Source of the DNA: a virus
Direction: 5' to 3' (one strand)
Virus record (IMG/VR): IMGVR_UViG_3300009164_000064
Location: 1-64,000 of that record
Length of the DNA stretch: 64,000 nucleotides
Shown: piece after piece, positions 22,397 through 29,955 of the stretch
Layout: each line of letters begins with the position of its first letter
Position numbering within the stretch: position 1 is the first letter of the stretch
The notes under the pieces: model-generated
What the model was told of the DNA's origin: nothing
The model's database searches: none
Seen by the model: the letters and a program-made list of their open reading frames with translations, nothing else
Made by a program: the position numbers and the translations under genes

Positions 22397-24538
22397 TTAG
22401 CCGACAATCTCAGAGAACTCAATGCCACTTCTAACTGCAACAAAGTTTAGTTGAATGTAGTTAATCGAACGTGCTGGCTTGACATAAATGTCACCAACGA
22501 AGCGATTGCTATCTACAACTTGTGCAGTATTGTTAGAAGCATCACAAATTATCTTAAAGTCATAGATACCACGGCGACCTTGAACATCTCTTAGGAAAGG
22601 TTCGACGAGGTTGCGGAACTGTGCACGTGTGAATTCATCGTTGAATTCAAACATTGATGACTGAGCAGCAATAGCAATTGTCTTTTCAAGAACAATAAAC
22701 AGTCTACGAACATTGATACGATCAAAAGCACTTGGCTTAGCTAGAAGTGTCTTGTCTCCATTTAGGAATGTTCCTTGACCTTGTTGTGAAATAACAGGGT
22801 TGACACCATTCTTGTAAAGCAAGTCTCTTTGAGCCTTGTTTGGATTAAATGCTAGTCTAATAACATTCTTAATCTGACCACGTGTTGTGCCAGCAGGTGA
22901 GTACCATGGATCACGTGTAGCATCTGTACGTACACATAGACCAGCAATATCACCATTGAGTGGGATATAACGATATACGTCATTATACTTGTCATACTGA
23001 TACTTGTATCCAGAATCCAAGACTGCAAATGATGATGGTCTTACAGAATTTCTGAAAGCAACTACATCTTCAGCAGCATTTAATGGGTTATTGACAACAT
23101 CATTAATGTCTGGTGATACGAATACAACACAATCTTTACGAACATCAGCAATATTATCAATAACATAGTTTGCTAGTTGTTCTTTGTTTACACCACCACG
23201 TGGTTTACCAGTGATGACAAGTGAAATGTCAGCTTCTTCAGGAGTAATAAACAAGTCATATGCTCTTGCTAGATCAGCAAACTTAACACCAGTATTTGCA
23301 TCTTCTGATTCATCCTTATCAGCACCATTAACAAATGATAATGTCATTGGAGCAGGAAGAGCAACAGCATTTGATGAAGCAACATTGAATGTAGTGTTTG
23401 AAGCAGCACCAGCACGATCAGCACCAGCCCAAATATAATTTGAACGGTCATTGATGACGTTCTTGTAGAAGTTGGAAGTACCATCTGATAACTTAGCATC
23501 AGTTGCACGTGATACGCCTGAGAATACCTCAAGAACTGTACCTGGTGAGCTTGTGAAACCACCATCTTCATCAATAACGACAACGTGTAGTTCATCTAGT
23601 TGTGTTAATACATTATTGGTCTGTGCAGCAATGTCACCATTTGTTGCAACATATGTTGAACGGCCAGGAGCCGCATCAACTTGTGTGTAATATTCCCAAT
23701 AACGTGTTACGTGTTGTGAAGAAACATCAGTTGAAAGCTTGAATGGTTGTTCAAATTTAAATGTAATTGAAGCAGAGCCAGTGTTAAGACCAGCAACATT
23801 TGCTACAGTAATTGTCTTACCAAGAATTTTAAGCGCCTGTGTTCCAGTAGAAGTACTACCAACAAGAATATAGTCACCTACACTGAATTTATTTGCTACA
23901 ATAACTGCATTAGCATATGGTGTTGATCCAGCAAAGTTATTTGCATTTGGATTATACAGGTTAATAGTACCAAATGTGCTACCAACAGTAACCTCAAACT
24001 TTGTATTTGCAGTTGTAAAGTTTGAATCAATTAGAGCAACATTTGTTGAGTATTGAGTTGGGTTATCGCAGACAGATACCTTTAGGCTGTTACCAAGAGC
24101 GCCTGGGCAACGAGCAACATATGTAACCTCTGAGGCATTGATTGTTGCTTGCTTTGTTGTAAAGTCATATTCATTCAGAACAGTATAAATTGCGTTTGCA
24201 CTAACAGTAGCTGTGCTATTAGCAACAGCAATAGCTGAAGTTGTTAGGCTTGAGTTAGCTGCACGACTAATGTATAGTGCGTTTGAATATGAAAGAAAGT
24301 TAGCTGCTGTGAAGAAGGTTTCTGGGTTAATTGAAGTTGGCCTACCAAACTTAGCAACCAGATCATTTTCAGAAGTAACTAGTGTGCGAACGCCCACTGG
24401 TCCCCAACGAAATACACCAGCAAACGCACCAACTGTAGTATCTACAGCAGGTGTTGTTGTTGTAAGATCGATTTCTGAAATATTGATGCCGGGGCTAATT
24501 TGAAAACCACCACCTGAACCAAAATTTTGTACGGCCAT
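22397..24538 (-). CDS. 18: contractile tail sheath protein (gp18)
   Basis: Sheath subunit that contracts on infection. The N-terminus FQISPGINISEIDLTTTTPA, then VGAFAGVFRWGPVGVRTLVT, is the standard T4-family start, and the C-terminal half (YRYIPLNGDIAGLCVRTDAT, then NPVISQQGQGTFLNGDKTLL and NVRRLFIVLEKTIAIAAQ) forms the conserved sheath core and the donor strand. Length 713 (T4 659). The middle domain is Thr/Asn/Ala-rich and probably exposed. A perfect late octamer lies upstream. Confidence 0.97.
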   Translation of the reverse strand: MAVQNFGSGGGFQISPGINISEIDLTTTTPAVDTTVGAFAGVFRWGPVGVRTLVTSENDLVAKFGRPTSINPETFFTAANFLSYSNALYISRAANSSLTTSAIAVANSTATVSANAIYTVLNEYDFTTKQATINASEVTYVARCPGALGNSLKVSVCDNPTQYSTNVALIDSNFTTANTKFEVTVGSTFGTINLYNPNANNFAGSTPYANAVIVANKFSVGDYILVGSTSTGTQALKILGKTITVANVAGLNTGSASITFKFEQPFKLSTDVSSQHVTRYWEYYTQVDAAPGRSTYVATNGDIAAQTNNVLTQLDELHVVVIDEDGGFTSSPGTVLEVFSGVSRATDAKLSDGTSNFYKNVINDRSNYIWAGADRAGAASNTTFNVASSNAVALPAPMTLSFVNGADKDESEDANTGVKFADLARAYDLFITPEEADISLVITGKPRGGVNKEQLANYVIDNIADVRKDCVVFVSPDINDVVNNPLNAAEDVVAFRNSVRPSSFAVLDSGYKYQYDKYNDVYRYIPLNGDIAGLCVRTDATRDPWYSPAGTTRGQIKNVIRLAFNPNKAQRDLLYKNGVNPVISQQGQGTFLNGDKTLLAKPSAFDRINVRRLFIVLEKTIAIAAQSSMFEFNDEFTRAQFRNLVEPFLRDVQGRRGIYDFKIICDASNNTAQVVDSNRFVGDIYVKPARSINYIQLNFVAVRSGIEFSEIVG

Positions 24539-24581
24539 TTATATCTCCTTTGAAAGATTTTTTGCATGTTCTACATGATTA

Positions 24582-24589
24582 TATTTATA
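24582..24589 (-). promoter_or_regulatory. 18: late promoter octamer TATAAATA (gene 18)
   Basis: A perfect octamer 44 nt before the sheath start codon, in the 62-nt gap after the terminase gene 17. Confidence 0.88.
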
Positions 24590-24600
24590 AAATAACGGAA

Positions 24601-26226
24601 TTAGAAGAACATGAATTCTCTGGACGGATTTCGAACTAAATCGATAATATCATCATCGGGCTGACCATCATCCATAAACCCAAATGGAACCAGATCATTT
24701 TCTAACTCTTCTTCTGTTTTGTCTCTTAATTTCATCAAGGTATTAATATCTGTCAATTCTCTGAAGTACTGTTGATCAGTCATCCATGCAAATAGTACTA
24801 GACCCATTACCAAATCGTCATTACATCCCTGTTCAGCTTCGTATGATATGCCCTTTTTAGAAAAACGTGACAATTCATGGATGGTGTCATGATCATTAAT
24901 AATTAATTGTCTTTGTTCGATAAGAAGCTTGAGCATAGAACAACCAATAGCCTTTACAGTCTTAGTTGTTCTGATACCCCTATCAATACCGCTTCCTTTG
25001 CCAAAGCCAGTTGATATTCTTTTTCCTCTTGCACCAGCATTTTCAGTATATACAATTGTTTCACATTCATAATCATAATATAATGAGTCAGCAACTTGTG
25101 CGCCTACATCATTAATTTCTACAAGGATTGTAGCATTGTTATATGCTTTTGAAGTCCTATATATAGTCCCGCTGTAATCTAGCGGTGTTACCATATTGTT
25201 TTTGTATGTACATACTTGTTGATATGGCATAGTAGTAACATCAATTACTTGAAAAGCAGAATAGTCTAATCCCTTTCCTCTTGATACGTCAACAACAATG
25301 ACATAGCTACAATCTTTAACTGGATCATAGTATTTATTCAAACCATCATGTGAGGTTAGAGCAGCCTGAGATACAAGTGTTTTTAGGACAGCACCTGAAA
25401 TGAGTGTGCCTGATGAACCTTGAAACTGACATTCAAATTCCTGAGCAAACTTCTCAAGATCAAAGTCCATAGCAGCGATGGTTTCCTTGTACCATGCTTC
25501 ACCACGACCAGGCACACGTTGCCAAGGAACTTCAACATACTGATAACCATTTGTGCCATTTTCAGCACCATTACAAGTTTTGTAAAAGTGATTTAGACCA
25601 TTTGGAGTAGATGTAAAGAGAATCTTTGTTGTTTCACCAGATGATATAGTTGGGAAAACAGAAGCAAAGAATTCATCCCAATTTTCAACGAATGCAGCCT
25701 CATCGATGTATAGTAGTGAGATTGACTTACCACGAATAGCTGAAGAGCTTGTAGCAGCCGCTAGAACCTTACAACCATTCTCTAGTTCAATTGAACCCTT
25801 GTTCCACTCCACAACGCCTTGCTGTAGCCAATCAGGAAGGCTTTCATATGATAACTTGATACGATCAAGGATTTCACGTGCAGCATCGCCCTTGTTAGCT
25901 AGAAGAGCAACTGTCTTATGCTCATTAAACAGAATGTAATGAAGAATGATTGCAGCCGCTGTGGTAGTCTTACCAGCCTGACGTGATGTAACAACCGTAA
26001 CACGACGATTGTTCGTAACCTTTGTCATGATTTCTTTTTGATAATCGTAAAGTACAATAGGAATCAAACCACGGTCAACGTGTACGATTTGAATGTACTT
26101 CTCAGCAAAATAAATTGGGTCATCTTTACATTTGATGAACTCCTGAAGCATTTCAGCAGACCATTGAATCTGCCTTCTTGCCTTCTTTAAATTTACATTA
26201 CCATTATAACCTTTACTTATTATCAT
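24601..26226 (-). CDS. 17: terminase large subunit (gp17)
   Basis: Packaging motor with an N-terminal ATPase and C-terminal nuclease. Walker A SRQAGKTT at residues 81-88; Walker B LLYIDEAAF near 172-180; coupling motif LFTSTPNG near 205. The RNase H-type nuclease has VVDVSRGKGLDYSAF (first Asp), EINDVGAQVAD and NDDLVMGLVLFAW (last Asp pair). Length 541 (T4 610), lacking some T4 extension. It overlaps the 16-like gene by 14 nt, as in other T4 relatives. Confidence 0.97.
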   Translation of the reverse strand: MIISKGYNGNVNLKKARRQIQWSAEMLQEFIKCKDDPIYFAEKYIQIVHVDRGLIPIVLYDYQKEIMTKVTNNRRVTVVTSRQAGKTTTAAAIILHYILFNEHKTVALLANKGDAAREILDRIKLSYESLPDWLQQGVVEWNKGSIELENGCKVLAAATSSSAIRGKSISLLYIDEAAFVENWDEFFASVFPTISSGETTKILFTSTPNGLNHFYKTCNGAENGTNGYQYVEVPWQRVPGRGEAWYKETIAAMDFDLEKFAQEFECQFQGSSGTLISGAVLKTLVSQAALTSHDGLNKYYDPVKDCSYVIVVDVSRGKGLDYSAFQVIDVTTMPYQQVCTYKNNMVTPLDYSGTIYRTSKAYNNATILVEINDVGAQVADSLYYDYECETIVYTENAGARGKRISTGFGKGSGIDRGIRTTKTVKAIGCSMLKLLIEQRQLIINDHDTIHELSRFSKKGISYEAEQGCNDDLVMGLVLFAWMTDQQYFRELTDINTLMKLRDKTEEELENDLVPFGFMDDGQPDDDIIDLVRNPSREFMFF

Positions 26227-26632
26227 TATCTTTATTCTTCATGTTCTCAAGCATTTGCTGAAGTTCAGCAGTTGAACCAACAAATAGATTGTTGATTGTC
26301 TGTCCACTTTCAGCATCTGGTTTCTTAGCTATTAATTTTGCTTTTTTGGCTTGTAAATCAACCAGACCCATGCTAATATCAGCATATGTTTTGATCATTG
26401 CATTCAATACTTCATATGCTTTAGGATGCTGTGACTGTTGAGCAATAGTGAGCATGTCTTGAACCGCTGTCTGGCTAAGATCGATAGCGTTGTTTAGGTT
26501 TGTATGGACCTTTTCAATATCTTCTTCTACCTGTTCATTATCTGTTTGAACAACAGCAGGAACATTAGTTTGATAATCATCAAATTGTGCCATTGGGTTT
26601 AGCCCTAAAGCATTATCTAAATATTTTGACAT
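26213..26632 (-). CDS. 16: terminase small subunit (gp16-like)
   Basis: DNA-recognition partner of gp17. Position between 15 and 17, length 139 (T4 164), and the helical coiled-coil pattern (DIEKVHTNLNNAIDLSQTAV, then HPKAYEVLNAMIKTYADI and LVDLQAKKAKL) match the T4 gp16 core. The C-terminus (VGSTAELQQMLENMKNKDND) is polar and charged. It abuts 15 with a one-base overlap and overlaps 17 by 14 nt, so the three are coupled. Confidence 0.9.
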   Translation of the reverse strand: MSKYLDNALGLNPMAQFDDYQTNVPAVVQTDNEQVEEDIEKVHTNLNNAIDLSQTAVQDMLTIAQQSQHPKAYEVLNAMIKTYADISMGLVDLQAKKAKLIAKKPDAESGQTINNLFVGSTAELQQMLENMKNKDNDNK

Positions 26633-27690
26633 TAGTTATTCTCATATAGATTAATGATGAAACCAAAATCTGTATTGGATTGAATTGTATTATAATTCTT
26701 AAGATTATATGTTGGAATTCTTGCAATACTTGTAATGGTTCCTGATGCACCAGAAGTTGCACCAAAAACGGTGTTTCCAACACCAAGTGATCCATGAACA
26801 GTACTTGTGTTTACGTGTGTAGAATTTCCATCCTTCATATATATGAAGTTTGCAGTATCAAGATATACTTTTTCAGTTTGAATGAAATTACCAGCAACAC
26901 CACTTAGTCTATATTGGAAAATAGCATTATTTGAATTTGCTGGCTGACCATTAGCATATTGAGCAGGGAAGATTTCTAGTCTTGTACCTGATGGCGAGTT
27001 GTTCTGTGTTGCATATTCCATAAGAACATTACCTGGTGGGATACTGATATTTGCATCAATTTCCTTGATGATGCCAGTATTTGCAGAGATTGATGGACCA
27101 AAGAAGTATCCCTTGAGGGTAAAATTCAATGTCCAGATGATGGCTCTGCGATTCATGAAGTCGCCTTCATATGTGTCTTCACAAACAATATTATCTAGTG
27201 TGATAGGAATATCATGCTTGATACCCATCTCTGGAACAAGATTGAGGGTTGCAGACCACATAGGATTGAAGTATGGGAGAATTTGTTCAATAATGTATGT
27301 ACCGTCTTCAGCATTCTTTACCATGATCGATAGTGTCATGTCGATATTGTATGGCACTGGCATATATTGATAAAGAACTCCTGTAGGATCGCTTGGATCA
27401 GGAGCAGTTATCTTATTTGTCATTGGAAGTTTTCTGGTGGAATCATAAGTTACACCAGTAATTTCAAATGACATACGTGGAAGTTGCGTAGCAATAGGAC
27501 GATTTAGATCAGGGTTGCCATCAAGACGTGCAAGAAACTTCTCACGAGGACCATAGTTTAATGGTACCTTCATGTTCTGAATAAGATTGCCGCCACTATC
27601 ATATCTCTTCACCCAAATGTTGTTGAACAGGGTGCCAAAATAAATGATGTACTTTCTTAGAGTACCGTGACCAAAAGTATATCCAAACAT
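26632..27690 (-). CDS. 15: tail sheath stabiliser / terminator (gp15)
   Basis: Ring that ends the sheath and connects the tail to the neck. Place (14-15-16-17) and the pattern KYIIYFGTLFNNIWVKRYD, then MPVPYNIDMTLSIMVKNAED and ILPYFNPMWSATLNLVPEMG, are those of T4 gp15. Length 352 exceeds T4 (272); the last 100 residues carry extra sequence including a GSLGVGNTVFGATSGASG stretch like modules found in phage fibre proteins, perhaps an added surface domain. It follows 14 by a one-base overlap. Confidence 0.92.
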   Translation of the reverse strand: MFGYTFGHGTLRKYIIYFGTLFNNIWVKRYDSGGNLIQNMKVPLNYGPREKFLARLDGNPDLNRPIATQLPRMSFEITGVTYDSTRKLPMTNKITAPDPSDPTGVLYQYMPVPYNIDMTLSIMVKNAEDGTYIIEQILPYFNPMWSATLNLVPEMGIKHDIPITLDNIVCEDTYEGDFMNRRAIIWTLNFTLKGYFFGPSISANTGIIKEIDANISIPPGNVLMEYATQNNSPSGTRLEIFPAQYANGQPANSNNAIFQYRLSGVAGNFIQTEKVYLDTANFIYMKDGNSTHVNTSTVHGSLGVGNTVFGATSGASGTITSIARIPTYNLKNYNTIQSNTDFGFIINLYENN

Positions 27691-28355
27691 TAGACGTTAC
27701 CTTGACTGAAAGGATCGACATTGGACCAATCTATAATTCCAGCGCCTTCTTGCTGAAACTCTACGTTTGTCTCAAATACATCAAGCATAGCATTTTCATA
27801 TGCATTATCATTTGTGACATTTGCAACGCTATACTTCTCTTCGATTGCATCAATCTCAGCATTACCCGTACTGAAACGCTCATTTGAGTATTCCCATACA
27901 TCACAAGAAATATCCCAAATCTGTAGCTCTCCCATTTGATAGAAGATAGCAGTCTGATTGACATACTTAATGACAAACATCTTTTTCATCATTGTTGAAT
28001 AGACAAGATCACCTTCACGTGGTCTTTGAATATCTGGACGCTGTGCTGCAATCTCGTTACCAAATGATCTACGTGCAATGCTGAAGGTAGCACTATCACG
28101 CACTTCAAGATTAAACTTGGAGAGGAATTGACCATCACCTTCATAGCTGTCGAATGACTTGATATACATGTCAAACTCAAATACTTCATTGTATGTTGAT
28201 AGTTTATCTTCACCGTAGATATCATCTTTGGTTACGAGTGTGCGTGGAAGATAATAGACTGTGTGTCCATAGATAGAAATGGATTCGACAACAAGAGACT
28301 CAATAAGGTCTTGTTCGCCATAATTATTGAAGTTGTCGAAATAAACGCTTGGCAT
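27690..28355 (-). CDS. 14: neck protein (gp14)
   Basis: Head completion/neck protein that joins portal-side gp13 to the tail. The pattern LIESLVVESISIYGHTVYYL, then PRTLVTKDDIYGEDKLSTYN and EFDMYIKSFDSYEGDGQFLS, is typical of T4-like gp14. Length 221 (T4 256). Three nucleotides follow the stop of 13, and 15 begins at its end, so the neck genes are tightly coupled. Confidence 0.93.
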   Translation of the reverse strand: MPSVYFDNFNNYGEQDLIESLVVESISIYGHTVYYLPRTLVTKDDIYGEDKLSTYNEVFEFDMYIKSFDSYEGDGQFLSKFNLEVRDSATFSIARRSFGNEIAAQRPDIQRPREGDLVYSTMMKKMFVIKYVNQTAIFYQMGELQIWDISCDVWEYSNERFSTGNAEIDAIEEKYSVANVTNDNAYENAMLDVFETNVEFQQEGAGIIDWSNVDPFSQGNV

Positions 28356-28358
28356 GAA

Positions 28359-29102
28359 TTATCCAACCATATCTGAAACAGGAAGTGAATAACTTGAAAT
28401 CATTTCTGCTTCCATTTTTTCAATTTCAGCCTGAGCATCATTGAAAATCTTTTCTCCATTAAACTGTACACCACCGGGTAATTGCATACCAGTAAACTTA
28501 GTAAGATTTGATCCCCACTGATACTTGATCTTAGCTGTGGCATAGTTTTGAAGCCAACGATCAGACCAAACTTGTGTGTATTCGTTTGGATCAACAATCT
28601 CATAGGCTTCGACTAGAAGATATTCACCAACATTAGTTTTTTTCCAATCCATATCAACATACAGACGATCCTTGTGTCGATTATAGCGAATTGGCTGTTG
28701 ACCAACAAGCAACTCTGCAATAAGAGAAAGGTGTTCCATGGCCATATAGTATGGAACCATAGAAACGCTTGTTAATGAATAAAGATCGTTTAGAGCAATC
28801 TGATATCTAATATTAAAAAGATCATCCGAACGAATGCTAGGATCAGCAATAGGAAATACTCTTACCGCACCAATGATATTTTCTGGTAAAGTAATGTATT
28901 TGTCTGCTACGTTATTTGCAGTTATTTGCTGCTTGTAGTAAATCTTCTCAGTACCATCAAAGTGATAATCCCAATAATAACGAAGAGTTTCATCAATACG
29001 ATCATCCACTTGATCATCATCGACATTAATTTCGATTACTGGCTTACCAAGCTTACGTAAGCAATATTCTTTGAATTCTGGTCTTGTTGTTGGAACTGCC
29101 AT
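28359..29102 (-). CDS. 13: neck protein (gp13)
   Basis: Head-completion protein. Recognised by position at the start of the 13-14-15 set and by the pattern RPEFKEYCLRKLGKPVIEIN, then DDQVDDRIDETLRYYWDYHF and DGTEKIYYKQQIT, found in gp13 of cyanophage-like phages. Length 247 (T4 309). An octamer variant AATAAATA lies 26 nt upstream. The whisker gene wac, next to 13 in T4, is not seen; a sulfotransferase-like gene and a polyglycine adhesin take that place. Confidence 0.92.
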   Translation of the reverse strand: MAVPTTRPEFKEYCLRKLGKPVIEINVDDDQVDDRIDETLRYYWDYHFDGTEKIYYKQQITANNVADKYITLPENIIGAVRVFPIADPSIRSDDLFNIRYQIALNDLYSLTSVSMVPYYMAMEHLSLIAELLVGQQPIRYNRHKDRLYVDMDWKKTNVGEYLLVEAYEIVDPNEYTQVWSDRWLQNYATAKIKYQWGSNLTKFTGMQLPGGVQFNGEKIFNDAQAEIEKMEAEMISSYSLPVSDMVG

Positions 29103-29127
29103 TGCTTAATCCTACTTGGTTTTCTTA

Positions 29128-29135
29128 TATTTATT
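29128..29135 (-). promoter_or_regulatory. 13: late promoter-like octamer AATAAATA (gene 13)
   Basis: Seven of eight bases match, 26 nt before the gp13 start codon, at the junction with the sulfotransferase-like gene. Spacing agrees with the perfect copies elsewhere. Confidence 0.5.
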
Positions 29136-29955
29136 CGAATGTATATCCGAATGTTTCCAAATCTTCAGCATATCTCTGTGTTATCAGATCATATGCTTCA
29201 TTGGTGTATTGAGTTTTATAGTCATCAACCGTTGCACTATTAATTTTTGTATCGTATAACTTGAACTTTTCGAAGTCTCCACCAATGTTATTGCAGATTG
29301 TCTCCATGGCATTTGTTCTGCCTTCATATTTAAAGACATTGCACACGACTGAATTACTCTCATCAACAAAATAAGATTTCTGTGTTCGAATATTACTATT
29401 TGGCCATACAACCGTATCACGAATATTGATAACCCAATCACTAAATGAAGTGCCTATGTTCAATTTTCTTTCATCAAAAACCAAACTGTTCATTTTGACC
29501 ATTAGACTATAGAGGCTATATTCTCTGTCATACGGATTTCTAACAAATCCAAAAACATAAGGATTTGTTAGTGAAATGTGTTGAGCGATTTCAATGTAGT
29601 TAGAATGCCTACTTCTTCTTTCTGGTATGTCTGATGGTATTCTCAGCGTCTTTCCTTCACAACATTTGTTTAAGAAAAGACTCAATCCAGTACCACTTGT
29701 TCTTGGATTATGGATGAATATATAAGGATTTTCTTCTCTATAAATGGCATTTCCAGTAATTGCAGCCGCAAAAGTTTCATTTTGTCTATTGAAAAAATTA
29801 ATTGCTGCTTCGATATTTTCGTCTTTCAACAGAATACCATTATCATCACAAATTGCAGGAATTGAAAAGTTTACTTCTTCGTATTTACTACGAATAGTTC
29901 CTTTAAAATGACCTGAGCCATCAGCAATAAGACTATAATTTAATACTGTTGTCAT
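29131..29955 (-). CDS. sulfotransferase-like protein (PAPS-dependent family)
   Basis: Sulfotransferases move sulfate from PAPS to a sugar or other acceptor. Two family signatures are seen in order: a 5'-phosphosulfate-binding loop-like IFIHNPRTSGTGLSLFL at residues 79-95 (compare the usual F-x-H-x-PKTGGTS), and a 3'-phosphate-binding-like VFGFVRNPYDREYSLYS at 134-150. The C-terminus (RYAEDLETFGYTF) has the usual Y-x-x-D-x-x-x-FGY ending. The loop has Arg for the usual Lys, a conservative change. The N-terminal 75 residues are unrelated and look like a separate domain. It overlaps the polyglycine adhesin gene by 4 nt, so it may modify phage fibres or host surface glycans. Confidence 0.82.
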   Translation of the reverse strand: MTTVLNYSLIADGSGHFKGTIRSKYEEVNFSIPAICDDNGILLKDENIEAAINFFNRQNETFAAAITGNAIYREENPYIFIHNPRTSGTGLSLFLNKCCEGKTLRIPSDIPERRSRHSNYIEIAQHISLTNPYVFGFVRNPYDREYSLYSLMVKMNSLVFDERKLNIGTSFSDWVINIRDTVVWPNSNIRTQKSYFVDESNSVVCNVFKYEGRTNAMETICNNIGGDFEKFKLYDTKINSATVDDYKTQYTNEAYDLITQRYAEDLETFGYTFE

